DNA of 64,000 nt from Symbiodinium natans (GCA_905221605.1 CAJNDS010001735.1:309136-373135), one strand, 5' to 3'; counted from the stretch's first letter, positions 8,103 to 17,257 are shown. Notes: generated by a model from the letters alone, not told the origin. Translations and numbers: made by a program.

Positions 8103-9428
8103 TTAAATTGTACTGGGTAGGCGTGGCTGGACCGCGCCATGTGTTAAGGGCAACCAGACCGAGATTATCCAGGAACGTGTTGAGGTCCCCGGGGCCAGTG
8201 CGTCTGCCCCGACATGGAATGGGGTCTGGCAGGTTGAACGACCGACTAATGGAGCATGTGGAGTGACTTCGGCCTGGAAATCCCCCACCACAACCACCGT
8301 GTTGCGCATGGAGAGACCCCTAACACAACCACTCAGTTTTTCAAGGAGTTTAGCCCGCTTTTCCCGCAGGACTTCGGGGCGTTGTGCAAAATTATGTGGG
8401 TGCTGATAGCAATTAACCAATTCGACCCTCCCTTGTGCAGTCGAGATCTGTGTGCGCAGGACTCTACCTGGAATCACCTCCTCATGCCGGATGTGTGTTG
8501 CTTGGTGTCTCGGATGCACCAAGGTGAGAACACCATCAGCTCTGGCAGCTGTTCCTGAGTGTACCGCAAACCATCCTTCCAGTTTATATGTGGAGCTTGT
8601 GCTAAGGTGCGTCTCCTGCAGGCATATGAAGTCGTATTTAGTACTTTGCTGTTTGAGCAGCTCTCGGAGTTCTTGCCACATGAGGACCGATAGAGCTCCG
8701 ACGTTCAAGGACAGGACATGAATCCTTGCGATCCCGTGTCTACCTCCCCGCGCGCCTCTTCTCTTATACTGATCCAGCGGCACTCTCTGCGCTGCTCGCA
8801 CCTGAACATCAGGAAGTTGTGACCGCGTGCACCATTTCCCTCGGTACCAAGCCCCTCCCTGCACTCTAGCTGTGTGAACTGCTCTACGAAGCGCTCTCTT
8901 GGATCCCGGTAGGGTGTGCGCGTGATCGGCAATGTGATCTGTGGCAGGTGCAGACCGAGCTCCCTGCCCAAGGCATAGGACGCACAGCAGCCTCAGCGCG
9001 CGGCTCCATATAGTACAATGTGGCGCTGTTTGTCGATTATGTCGTGAGTGTCGCGTAGGAGGTGTCTCTTTGGCTCGATGCATGAAGCTGTGTCTCGCCA
9101 CGCCTAGGAGACATGTGCTAAGCAGGAATGCAAATGCACTGTGGAAAAACGGCGTCCTGCCCGGTACATCCATTAAACAATTTTGCGGCTCCCACACGGG
9201 GCCGAGGCTCATCCCTTCTCTCAGCCTTTTAGTCATTTCCAAGTCGTTCTTCCATTGCCTCCCAGTGCTGGAGGAGCTTATGGGCTCGCCGTCTTTGGTC
9301 TGCCGGTCGTAGTGCCCTGAGGTCATGTAAGAAGGCCTTGCACATCTGAGTGGATGTGAGCGCCGGCGCTGCGCTTGTAATCGTCCAGGTCGATGATCTG
9401 GCTGGTGTCCGCTGCACGGAGCACCCAT
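8103..9428 (-). CDS. LINE A APE-type endonuclease (N-terminal and central part)
   Basis: The recognisable domain starts near 8745 with IHVLSLNVGAL (first Asn motif), then YDFICLQETHLS (catalytic Glu), VELVNCYQHP and TVVVVGDFQAE (the GDFN-type motif, Asn replaced by Gln). This is the exonuclease-endonuclease-phosphatase fold that nicks target DNA for target-primed reverse transcription. Near 8188 the signal moves to the 8016 frame (DLNTFLDNLGLVALNTW and then SQIDFILTR), so the last third lies in the next ORF. The frameshift sits in a GGCCCCGGGGACC tract, where an indel is easy. The N-terminal 200 residues are basic and unrecognised and partly overlap the ORF1 end in another frame. Confidence 0.8.
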   Translation of the reverse strand: MGAPCSGHQPDHRPGRLQAQRRRSHPLRCARPSYMTSGHYDRQTKDGEPISSSSTGRQWKNDLEMTKRLREGMSLGPVWEPQNCLMDVPGRTPFFHSAFAFLLSTCLLGVARHSFMHRAKETPPTRHSRHNRQTAPHCTIWSRALRLLCVLCLGQGARSAPATDHIADHAHTLPGSKRALRRAVHTARVQGGAWYRGKWCTRSQLPDVQVRAAQRVPLDQYKRRGARGGRHGIARIHVLSLNVGALSVLMWQELRELLKQQSTKYDFICLQETHLSTSSTYKLEGWFAVHSGTAARADGVLTLVHPRHQATHIRHEEVIPGRVLRTQISTAQGRVELVNCYQHPHNFAQRPEVLREKRAKLLEKLSGCVRGLSMRNTVVVVGDFQAEVTPHAPLVGRSTCQTPFHVGADALAPGTSTRSWIISVWLPLTHGAVQPRLPSTI

Positions 9429-12400
9429 TGCTGAGGTGTCCTCGGCTCCTTCGTGGGGCCGTCAATCTGCTGCTGGCCATCACCAGAGGCCGTCTCATCT
9501 GTCCGTTGCCTCTTTGAGGCCGGGGGCACCACTGTCTCATCCTCCGTCTCGCTCCATTCCAGGAGCTCGGCTGCCCCTCTGGGAAGACGATGTCGGCGGA
9601 TGGGTTGTGGGACCTCAAGGGCCGCTGGCCGTGATGGCCACCATAGCATAAGCTCCTACTGACTGCTAATTGGCAGCGAAGAGCTGCACTAAAGGCCGAT
9701 GGTGGTACCTTTTCAGGGCAAGGGATGGCTGCCGTCATGGCACTTAGCTCATGCACTGCAGCTTGTGTGTTCCTGCTTCCATGGAAGTCCATGCAGCAGA
9801 TTACGCAACTGAGGTACAACCAGATACAAATATGCATAAGTTTTGGTGTCCGGCATAAAGGCGCGCCCCCCGCCATCTTCCCACCTGCGGAAGTGCATGC
9901 GTTGGTAGCATGTATAGGTCCTTCCCCCGTGGGGGGCCCGGGGGAAACCTTCACCTCACCCTTGCCTTGGAATGTAGTCTTCTTCTTATTGTAGTAGGAA
10001 GGGCCGGCGGACTTAGGACCGCCGCGGTGACTGAGGAATTTCTGGTAAACGTCGTGAATTCGGAGGGGTGTATGGAGGGGTCTGCGTTTGTACTTTCCTT
10101 TAGTGCGTCTATGCGTTATCCACTTATTGCCCGGCTTAGGTTCGTTCCTATATCGGATCAGTAGTGAAAACGCAGTGCACCACCCCAGCAAAATCCCTCT
10201 AGGCCAATCCTCCTTAGATCTCCTAGATTCAGTCGACCACTGATCGTCTTCCACTGAGGGGTTGGCAGATCCGGCTCCCCAGCAGGGCCGTGCATGTAGG
10301 ATAACTGCCTGCGGGCGGTTGACATGCTCCGGGGGCACTGATGTGGAGATAGGCTGGGATTTGGCTAAGAGGGTGTGCATGTGGTGGCTTTCACGCATGT
10401 GAGTTGTCGGATAGTGCCTTTTCTGTGCAGCATATCTAATATGCTGATCGCTGCTATTCTGGGACCTGGTGTTATTCCTGGGCTGTCCAACTCCTAGACC
10501 TGCGCCCTGATTTTCACCAGCCACGAAGGAATCGATCACCTTTTCGGCACTCCCTGTGGGGGCCGTCGGAGAGGAGAAATGGGGTGTGCCTCCCATGTCG
10601 GTCGGCAGGTCCCGGCTCATGATTAGGCGTATGTGGGAGGAGCCCTGGATGTCGCACCATTGATAGCGCTGTCTGTCCCTGACATCAACAATCCAGCGGA
10701 TGTCCCCTAAACTGATGCCATGTGCCTGCAGAAGAGGGCTGCAGGCTAGCTCGATGGCCGAGGCAAAACCGTCTTGTCTGACTTGCACCCCGTAGCGATG
10801 ACCCGGTTCTCGCAAGATCTCAGTGAGGACACCGTTAATGTCATCACGTCGTGTAGGACTGTCCGGTGTTGCATCCGTCCTGGAGGTGATTGTCGGGTCT
10901 CGGGCTGATCTGCGGGCCGGGGTACGGCTCCTGTCCTGCGCGCTGCCCTTGTCGTGGTCCTGTTCATGGTCCTGAGGCTCGGTGACCGCAGTGCTGGAGG
11001 ATGAGGCCGTCTGGGCACGCTGGGCCGAAGGAGTGGGAGCGCTGACGGAATTCGCATCCAGGAGTGTCCACGGCCACCCCTCTGGTGTGTCGCGTTCCCG
11101 GGTTCCCTCAGCCGGAACCCTCTGTGCTGGGGCGTCCCGCTGAGTGGTGCCGGCTGATCGGCTCCCGCGGCTGCCTGCGCCAGCCTCCCTGGTCTCTCTT
11201 TGTTCACGTTGTTCCCGACGTCTGGCTAGCTCAGTGCGTGTCCGTCTCCTCTCACCATTGGGCCGAACCCGTGCCCGAGGGTGTCTGCGCGGGCTGCGCG
11301 GGCTGTTTGCCATCTTGAGCCTAATCCTTGCATTATCCCTGTTTCGGGCTGACGGGGCCGAGGGTGAAACGAATGTGCTGGTGTCGTGTCGCCTCGTCCT
11401 GTTCCCAACGGGTCTAGGGGCCTCTTTAAGCAACCTTCTATGGTCAATTGATTGCCTAAGTGAGATGGGCACTGACAACGTACGGCAGGGTACACTCGGT
11501 CTTATGTGGTGCTCGTGTCCTAGAGGTCTCCACTCAAGGGTTCGCGCCTGCGAGTCCGAAGATGTCCAGGCAGTGTCTGCACAAATTGGATGTGGCTCGG
11601 AGGCAGCTTTGACCTGGGTGCAAGATCGCACTGTGGGAATGCAAGTGTCTTGCAATGGGCACTTTGGGTGGGTGATCCATGTGTCACACAGTCCATGCAG
11701 TGCAGGCACTCTCGACATGTATTGAACAGCTGGCATTGACTCCATTGCGTTGCACAATCGGCTCGCCTCTAGGGGGCCGTCAATGCAGTCAGGCCTATAC
11801 AGGTATGGCATGAGCGCCTGAAAAAACTCTGGCCAATGCGTCTTCCACTGCAGCTGGAGATACAGTGCTCGGGGCAAATTTTGCAGCCCATCGTGCAAGT
11901 GGCTGGCGAGGCGGGAAACGCCGGCAAGGATGTCTAGCTCAGCCTGACCCTGTGTCGTCCATAGGGAGTGCATCCAGGATTCAACGAGATCTCCTCCTGT
12001 TTGCCAGCTCTGCACCTGTCCGAGCTTGTCATGCGTCAGCAGGGCACCAACCAGTGACCATATCCAACGACCGACGTTATCCGTGAGGAGCGGGCTGTCG
12101 ATGTGCTGGCCCCGGATGTCGTAGGCTTCACCCTGCTGAGCTTTGTGGTATAGGTCGTGCCTGAACTTGTAGTGTCCCTGCATCTGGAAGGCCGTGAGGC
12201 TCGCCCCCGGGTTGCTAGGCAAGAGCTCGCCCAGAAGCTGCTTTGCTTTGCCCAGGTGTAGCCTTGCCGCAGCATTTAGTCCCTGGTGCGGCGGCACCCT
12301 CTCGGGGCCGATTGTTTGGGCCCTCCTGACCGCACCACGTGCGTCGCCTCCTCTTCGTGCACCACAGACCTCACCGCTTGTCTCCTCAATCGGATGCTCA

Positions 12401-14118
12401 TCCGCCTTCATTGCGACGCTCTGCAGCGGCAGCCCCTGAGGTGTGTAGTTGCCAGGTGCAGCCTTTCCTGGCCTCTCGTTGTCGCTTGTCTGTGTGGCCT
12501 GGTCACACGTGACCGGGCCACACTGTATAGCGGCATGCTGCACAGCGGCATGCTCTTTTGCTGGGATTAACTCCTCCTCGTCCGTTGTTGTCTCCGATGC
12601 CACCGGGTCAGCTGTCAGGGTCCGTACCTCGTTCATCATGTCAGGTGTGGTGCCGTCCACGACTGGATTAATTGCAGGGGCCGGCACATCGGCCTCCTCC
12701 ATGTGTGGCTCTCCTTGGTCTTGGGCCTGGATCTTCACAGCCTGAGCCGAGGAAGATGAGGGGCCATCACTGACGGTGCCTGGCTGTCCGTCGCCCTGCG
12801 ATTCCGCCTCCTCAGAGTGCCATTCGGTACGCTCGGTCCACGAATTCCAGCCATGCCACCACCCTGTCGACTCCGTCGCTTCATGTCGCCACTCATTGTG
12901 GCCTTCCCACGACTGCCAGCCCCGTTGCCTCAGCTCCGTGGCCGTTCTGCGATGGCGACCATCTGCTCGGTAGTGCGAGCGAGGGTGCTCCCTAGGAGGG
13001 AGACCTCTCTCGGCTCTCGTGGTTTGCCTCATTTGAGCCCGAGGTCTGGAGGTGGAGATGCTCATGCAGGCATTGCATACTGGCGGCTCTGTACGCTCTG
13101 GTGAAATATGTGGTGCAGGCAGACTGCAAATTGAGTGTCCTGCCCTGGAGCGGAGGTCTGCATGTGGTGGGGCCGAAAGCGGCTCCCCTGCATCAGGCAG
13201 CGTCTGGAGTGCCCTAATGCTATTGGACTGACAACTGCACTCTCTCGGATGGCTCATGCTCTCACCTACATCAGACCGACTGCAGCTATGCACAGTGAAG
13301 GACATGTAAGTAGCAGCCCATCCCGCATGCCAGCATGGTATACACATCACTCTCACAGACTGTTCAGCACCTATGATCATGACTTCGTGTCGAGCAAGAC
13401 CAAACGACCGTGCAGGCGCTGAGGTCCCGACCGGAGGTGCAACACGGATCCACTGTGGACAGATCTCTGCATCCGCTGTCAGCCAGGCTTCCAGGGTCTG
13501 TTCGGGAGGCTGCGAGTGCTGCACAGGCCAGTTGATCCCTAAGGTGGTGTTTGCTGACAGAGGGGTATGCGTGGCGTCCTTGCATCGGCCTTCCCCCTGT
13601 TCGGGGGCCGCATGTTGTTCAGGCAGTGTACACAACACGCACACCGATCGGGAGGTACCGAGTGGCTTGGCATTATGTCTAGCTGGACTCGGATCTTGCA
13701 CGGTTACTGGGGCCCCTGCTGGAGGTGCGTCACGGATCCATTGCGTGCAGATCTCTGCAGCCATTGTCATGTATTCTATCGAAGACTGCTTGGGAGGCTG
13801 CGAGTGCTGCACGGACCAGTTGATCTCTAAGGTGGCGTTTGCTGACCGGGGCCCTTGCGTGGTGTCCCGGTATCGGCTTTCCCAGTGCGCTGGGGCCGTT
13901 TGATGCTCTGGCAGGGTCTCCCACATTGGCAGCAGGGCACACATCCAAACAAGCATGCATCTTGTTATGCACTGACGTTCCCACTTTGCATGTTTCCCTC
14001 TCAAAAATCTCTCTCTCCTTCTTGGCACTTTCCAAGCAAGTTTGGTGCTGTGGCTCAGCACCGAGCCAATCCATGGCATGAAAACTACGTCCTCTCTCAC
14101 TTGTGTGAAGAGAGGCAC
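9229..14118 (-). CDS. LINE A ORF1: large nucleic-acid-binding-type protein with Tpt1-like module
   Basis: 1629 codons. The N-terminal third contains two tandem copies of a roughly 95-residue segment (each with a GINWPVQHSQPP-like core) encoded by a DNA repeat. Then come a His/Trp-rich stretch (WQSWEGHNEWRHEATES...), a helical region (KAKQLLGELLPSNPGASLTAFQ...) and Arg/Glu low complexity. A segment near 10590-10850, with GVQVRQDGFASAIEL, ISLGDIRWIVD, RQRYQW and SSHIRLI, resembles the winged-helix N-lobe of Tpt1/KptA RNA 2'-phosphotransferases; the ADP-ribosyl-transfer lobe is not evident. Near 9650-9350 the coding signal lies in the 9323-9649 frame. A role as RNA chaperone or RNP protein is inferred from position only. 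Confidence 0.65.
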   Translation of the reverse strand: MPLFTQVREDVVFMPWIGSVLSHSTKLAWKVPRRRERFLRGKHAKWERQCITRCMLVWMCALLPMWETLPEHQTAPAHWESRYRDTTQGPRSANATLEINWSVQHSQPPKQSSIEYMTMAAEICTQWIRDAPPAGAPVTVQDPSPARHNAKPLGTSRSVCVLCTLPEQHAAPEQGEGRCKDATHTPLSANTTLGINWPVQHSQPPEQTLEAWLTADAEICPQWIRVAPPVGTSAPARSFGLARHEVMIIGAEQSVRVMCIPCWHAGWAATYMSFTVHSCSRSDVGESMSHPRECSCQSNSIRALQTLPDAGEPLSAPPHADLRSRAGHSICSLPAPHISPERTEPPVCNACMSISTSRPRAQMRQTTRAERGLPPREHPRSHYRADGRHRRTATELRQRGWQSWEGHNEWRHEATESTGWWHGWNSWTERTEWHSEEAESQGDGQPGTVSDGPSSSSAQAVKIQAQDQGEPHMEEADVPAPAINPVVDGTTPDMMNEVRTLTADPVASETTTDEEELIPAKEHAAVQHAAIQCGPVTCDQATQTSDNERPGKAAPGNYTPQGLPLQSVAMKADEHPIEETSGEVCGARRGGDARGAVRRAQTIGPERVPPHQGLNAAARLHLGKAKQLLGELLPSNPGASLTAFQMQGHYKFRHDLYHKAQQGEAYDIRGQHIDSPLLTDNVGRWIWSLVGALLTHDKLGQVQSWQTGGDLVESWMHSLWTTQGQAELDILAGVSRLASHLHDGLQNLPRALYLQLQWKTHWPEFFQALMPYLYRPDCIDGPLEASRLCNAMESMPAVQYMSRVPALHGLCDTWITHPKCPLQDTCIPTVRSCTQVKAASEPHPICADTAWTSSDSQARTLEWRPLGHEHHIRPSVPCRTLSVPISLRQSIDHRRLLKEAPRPVGNRTRRHDTSTFVSPSAPSARNRDNARIRLKMANSPRSPRRHPRARVRPNGERRRTRTELARRREQREQRETREAGAGSRGSRSAGTTQRDAPAQRVPAEGTRERDTPEGWPWTLLDANSVSAPTPSAQRAQTASSSSTAVTEPQDHEQDHDKGSAQDRSRTPARRSARDPTITSRTDATPDSPTRRDDINGVLTEILREPGHRYGVQVRQDGFASAIELACSPLLQAHGISLGDIRWIVDVRDRQRYQWCDIQGSSHIRLIMSRDLPTDMGGTPHFSSPTAPTGSAEKVIDSFVAGENQGAGLGVGQPRNNTRSQNSSDQHIRYAAQKRHYPTTHMRESHHMHTLLAKSQPISTSVPPEHVNRPQAVILHARPCWGAGSANPSVEDDQWSTESRRSKEDWPRGILLGWCTAFSLLIRYRNEPKPGNKWITHRRTKGKYKRRPLHTPLRIHDVYQKFLSHRGGPKSAGPSYYNKKKTTFQGKGEVKVSPGPPTGEGPIHATNACTSAGGKMAGGAPLCRTPKLMHICIWLYLSCVICCMDFHGSRNTQAAVHELSAMTAAIPCPEKVPPSAFSAALRCQLAVSRSLCYGGHHGQRPLRSHNPSADIVFPEGQPSSWNGARRRMRQWCPRPQRGNGQMRRPLVMASSRLTAPRRSRGHLSNGCSVQRTPARSSTWTITSAAPALTSTQMCKAFLHDLRALRPADQRRRAHKLLQHWEAMEERLGND
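9323..9649 (-). CDS. LINE A ORF1 C-terminal segment in shifted frame
   Basis: 108 codons rich in acidic and polar residues (ELLEWSETEDETVVPPASKRQR..., QQWVLRAADTSQIIDLDDYKR). They read as real protein where the 9229-14118 frame becomes Arg/Pro-rich. That frame resumes sensible sequence with MCKAFLHDLRALRPADQRRRAHK and stops at 9229. Two frameshifts would merge them. KRQR-type basic residues could act in nuclear import; function unknown. Confidence 0.5.
   Translation of the reverse strand: MLWWPSRPAALEVPQPIRRHRLPRGAAELLEWSETEDETVVPPASKRQRTDETASGDGQQQIDGPTKEPRTPQQWVLRAADTSQIIDLDDYKRSAGAHIHSDVQGLLT
13415..13920 (-). repeat. Two diverged tandem repeats (about 290 bp) inside LINE A ORF1
   Basis: 13415-13630 and 13703-13920 share long matching blocks (GGGAGGCTGCGAGTGCTGCAC, CAGTTGATC, AAGGTGG, GTTTGCTGAC). 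They encode the repeated segment of ORF1 with conserved INWSVQHSQPP and AEICPQWIR-like motifs. A weaker third copy may lie near 13140-13240. Confidence 0.7.
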
Positions 14119-14155
14119 AAAAACACACTACCCCCTCCCCCCCTCCCGACTCACG

Positions 14156-17100
14156 CTACAAACAAATTTGAGCCGGAGGCTTCGACGGGTGATCTGCACA
14201 GTTTGATGGGGAAGGAACGCGTGAGAACCAAGGGATGAACTCACACCCCACCTCCAAGCTCACAAACATTTTAAGCAGGCTTTTCACAGTTGGGGATCTG
14301 CCCCTGCATGAAATCAAAATGTCCCTAACAGCGTTGTTGTCGATGAAAGCCACGACAGGTGAGTTCGCAACCCTTTTGCCCCAAAGACGGAACGCAAGCA
14401 GCACCGCAACAAACTCGGCCTCCATTATGATTGTGTCCTTGCTAATCTCACCCAGGAGCTTCCGGACGTCGCTGTCGAGGGCGTGAGAGAAACCAGCAAC
14501 CAACACACCCTTATCATCAAACAAGAGACCGCCCACACCACAAGGCAGCACGGGGTCATCCTTCGAATAGGATGCAGCAGTGAAGACATACCAGGTTTGC
14601 TGTTTGTTGACTTGGACTAGCCTAGGGCGGCCACTGTCCAACATGTCGACTAGCGAGGTGAAAGTGTCGATGCACTCCGTCGGCAGATCAGGAGGGGCAC
14701 CACCATGGGCATACTCCGAAAGCTGCTGCAGGCAAAACTTGCTCTGACGCCCAAACAGCTGTCCACTTGCAAACTGGAGCTTACCCCTTAGCTTGAGTGC
14801 TTGAGGCACACTCATACGCCGGTCTTTCTGGGCCTGCTTCATAGTCTCAACGAGGAGCTGGACCCTTTTTTCCGTATTGCATATGGTCACACGACCCAAG
14901 TGGGCGCTCGACAGCACTATGTCAACCCCTAAAGCACAAAAGGTTTCCGCAAACGGCACATCCTTTTTCCCGCCTTGGGCCAGGTCCCAACCCAACAGTG
15001 CGAAGAGCAAGGTGATTGTTTGGTGCACATTGGCCACCTGTGAGCCTCTAGCAACCGACACGAAGTCGTCAAAGTAGTGGGACCAGCAAAGGGCGAAGAA
15101 GAACGCGCCAAGATGCCATACCGAGTTAACGGTCCTCAGAAAAGTCGACACCGACTTGACTGCCCCGAAAGGGAGGGCGTGCAGCTGAAACACTACTACC
15201 CTCTTCAGATCAGGATCCCACAGCCCAATGTACGAAGCCCAGGCCCCTGCAGGGTCCAAAGCCAGCTGCCTGTAGGCACTGACCAGGTCATAGAACCTTC
15301 CCTTGAGACTACAACCTGGTTGCGCTCGCATCAGAGACAGGCACACGCCTGCGATGACGTCGACGGTCTGGGGGCGCACAGTCTCCAATGTCTCTACGGA
15401 GCTATTGACTCCCGACCCTGAGAAGTCGTCAATCAATCTGATCTTCCCATCCTGCTCGATCCCGAACCGTCGAGACACAATGGCATCAGGTGGCAGCTGG
15501 TCCACCTCAATGGGACCTGACAGCCAGCCCCTATCGCGCTCCTCGAGGGTTTTCGTTTGGACCTCACGATCCAGGGACTCCCCTTGAGACTTGATGGTGG
15601 ACAAAAGGGCCGCCCTAGAGGTGGGTGCATCTCTTTTGAGTTGGTCAACTGTGACTGACGCCGGCTTGAACTTCGGGGCAAACACACCTGTATCAGGCAC
15701 CGGGCCTCCCAGGTTAGTACCTGAGATTACTTCATCGAAGATGGCCACATCGTCGTAGGAGGCCTCAACCATCATTGCCTTCCACAAGAGGAGACGTTTG
15801 GGCTTAAGGATCGTCGCGACCTGTTTGTGCATAGAGGCCTTCAGCGCTTCTTCCTCACTTCTAAGGTCCTGCGCAAGCTTAAGCCACTTTGCAAACTGGC
15901 GCGCTCTCAACCCGCACAGCTCCGACTCGGTCAACGAGGCATGGGTGCACACAGCATCTTTGAGTACTTGCGGCAGGGCGACCTCTAGGGTTCTGGGATG
16001 GCCGGCTTTAACTGCCTCGCGGACAAACTGTTCCGGGGAAAACGGGATGCCCCAAACCAGCTCGTTCCAGAGCTCCGAACCAACCCCACAACCTTTGCTT
16101 CCAGAACCAGCACTCGCACTCCCCTGCTTAACCGGGACCATTTGCAACAGTTGGGCGTCGGCTGGCACCGAGCGCTCGGGGCAGACGGCCACGTGGGGCA
16201 GTCGCCAGGGGTCCTTAAGGCGGGCACGCAGGGGCACCGGACAGGAGACATGAGGGGGGATCCGTACTCGCAAAATGCGAGCATGCTCAGGCACACGGGG
16301 CCCCGTCACAGAGGCCTTCGGCTGACTCCCGACCTGGCCACGGACAAGAGACAGCTGGAGCCCGGCAGGCGAGGGCGGCCTGGGCGGGCAAGCCTGAAAG
16401 AACGCTTGGGCGAGAGCACGCGCCAGCGGCAGCGGATACGCAGCCTCCAACGACGTAGAAAAACCGTTAGGCGCTGCCGGCGCCACCCCCCACGGCAGGT
16501 GACGTTGGGCGCAGGACTGCCCAGGGCAGGACTTGCAGATGCTGTCAAACGCACCCCGGGTATACGCAATGGCCGTCCACTTCGGACGACGGCTGCCGCA
16601 GGCGCAACTCTGGAATGCAGTGAACTGAAAGAGGTGTGCGATGCGTGCAAACATGGAAGTTCGCCAGTAGAGACTTTGCCGGGGGTTCTCCACACCTATG
16701 ACAAGGGCTCGGGAAGCAGCCTCAAGAACCAGGTCGGAAACACAATCATAAAGCTGGTTTGCCAAGGTGACACGGAGAAGGGCCTGCCCACCCAGCTGCG
16801 GCCGGGTTCGGAAACTTTTCCGATCGGAGAGGGGGGGGCCCTGGAACCCCTTTAATCTCCCTTGCTCGGCTGGCCGTCCCACACGGTGGAGCGAACCAAA
16901 TGCCCACACAGTTGGGCATTGCCAGCCAACGTCGAACCAACTCAACGCCTTCCGTTGTACACAAGTCGACAAGATGAACATGACAGGCGGCACCAGGCAC
17001 GCGCTTATGGTCGACGGCAACGGCGTCAAACCCAAGTTGCTTGAGGCAGGCTGAGAGCCTGGACATGCCGGAAAAGACCTCAATAATGAACGGTGGCCGG

Positions 17101-17257
17101 GAAGACATATCGGGCACCTGCGTAGGCTCCGGTGCGGGGTTGCTGAGCGGAGGAACATCCGACAGTGCTGGAAGGAAATCCGGTGGCAACGGGAAGCCAA
17201 GCTCAAGGAGGGCTTGGGGGACCTCCAGCTTAACTGAGGGCATATGAGGCAGCGCAT
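14156..17257 (-). CDS. YR-element Pol: end of methyltransferase-like domain, reverse transcriptase, RNase H (interrupted)
   Basis: 1033 codons. The first 140 or so are out-of-frame shadow; real coding begins near 16840, after a +1 shift from the 16746-17954 frame. It opens with the rest of the methyltransferase-like domain (RVTLANQLYDC, GVENPRQSLYW), a Cys/His cluster (CKSCPGQSCAQRHLPWG), then RT with RLIDDFSGSGVN, DLVSAYRQL, LPFGAVKSVSTF and HYFDDFVSV (motif C, about residue 727). RNase H follows: WYVFTAASYS, IMEAEFVAVL, AFIDNNAVRD, CADHPS. The first RNase H Asp is replaced by Ala (residue 894, codon 14578-14576). LINE A cuts the frame after DHPS; the last 36 residues lie at 2345-2455. DIRS-group elements use such an RT-RNase H to make circular DNA. 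Confidence 0.85.
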   Translation of the reverse strand: MRCLICPQLSWRSPKPSLSLASRCHRISFQHCRMFLRSATPHRSLRRCPICLPGHRSLLRSFPACPGSQPASSNLGLTPLPSTISACLVPPVMFILSTCVQRKALSWFDVGWQCPTVWAFGSLHRVGRPAEQGRLKGFQGPPLSDRKSFRTRPQLGGQALLRVTLANQLYDCVSDLVLEAASRALVIGVENPRQSLYWRTSMFARIAHLFQFTAFQSCACGSRRPKWTAIAYTRGAFDSICKSCPGQSCAQRHLPWGVAPAAPNGFSTSLEAAYPLPLARALAQAFFQACPPRPPSPAGLQLSLVRGQVGSQPKASVTGPRVPEHARILRVRIPPHVSCPVPLRARLKDPWRLPHVAVCPERSVPADAQLLQMVPVKQGSASAGSGSKGCGVGSELWNELVWGIPFSPEQFVREAVKAGHPRTLEVALPQVLKDAVCTHASLTESELCGLRARQFAKWLKLAQDLRSEEEALKASMHKQVATILKPKRLLLWKAMMVEASYDDVAIFDEVISGTNLGGPVPDTGVFAPKFKPASVTVDQLKRDAPTSRAALLSTIKSQGESLDREVQTKTLEERDRGWLSGPIEVDQLPPDAIVSRRFGIEQDGKIRLIDDFSGSGVNSSVETLETVRPQTVDVIAGVCLSLMRAQPGCSLKGRFYDLVSAYRQLALDPAGAWASYIGLWDPDLKRVVVFQLHALPFGAVKSVSTFLRTVNSVWHLGAFFFALCWSHYFDDFVSVARGSQVANVHQTITLLFALLGWDLAQGGKKDVPFAETFCALGVDIVLSSAHLGRVTICNTEKRVQLLVETMKQAQKDRRMSVPQALKLRGKLQFASGQLFGRQSKFCLQQLSEYAHGGAPPDLPTECIDTFTSLVDMLDSGRPRLVQVNKQQTWYVFTAASYSKDDPVLPCGVGGLLFDDKGVLVAGFSHALDSDVRKLLGEISKDTIIMEAEFVAVLLAFRLWGKRVANSPVVAFIDNNAVRDILISCRGRSPTVKSLLKMFVSLEVGCEFIPWFSRVPSPSNCADHPSKPPAQICL
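14182..14195. repeat. LINE A target-site duplication, right copy
   Basis: Second copy of TCGACGGGTGATCT, at the 5' end of LINE A. Together with 2455-2468 it defines the insertion and its 14-bp duplication. Confidence 0.93.

Larger units (their letters stand above)
2469..14181 (-). mobile_element. LINE A: 11.7-kb non-LTR retrotransposon with APE endonuclease, RT, zinc fingers and USP-like peptidase
   Basis: A minus-strand non-LTR element bounded by 14-bp target-site duplications and ending in an A8 tail. Coding blocks, 5' to 3': a 1629-residue ORF1 (14118-9229), an APE-type endonuclease (9428 down to about 8060), an RT followed by several Cys/His fingers (8016 to about 4600), a Lys/Glu-rich linker and a USP-type peptidase-like ORF (3739-2582). 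It breaks into different frames near 9350, 8188, 4590 and 3920. No internal stops spoil the long frames, so it seems a young insertion with a few indels or sequencing errors. The 5' end begins with sequence faintly like an SL relic (CTCCGGCTCAA), compatible with retroposition of a trans-spliced transcript. Confidence 0.88.

Noticed and set aside
16850-17256. First part of the 14156-17257 frame as an N-terminal protein
   Set aside because: Ser/Pro/Arg-rich and antisense to no known motif; the real coding signal here is the dioxygenase-methylase frame.
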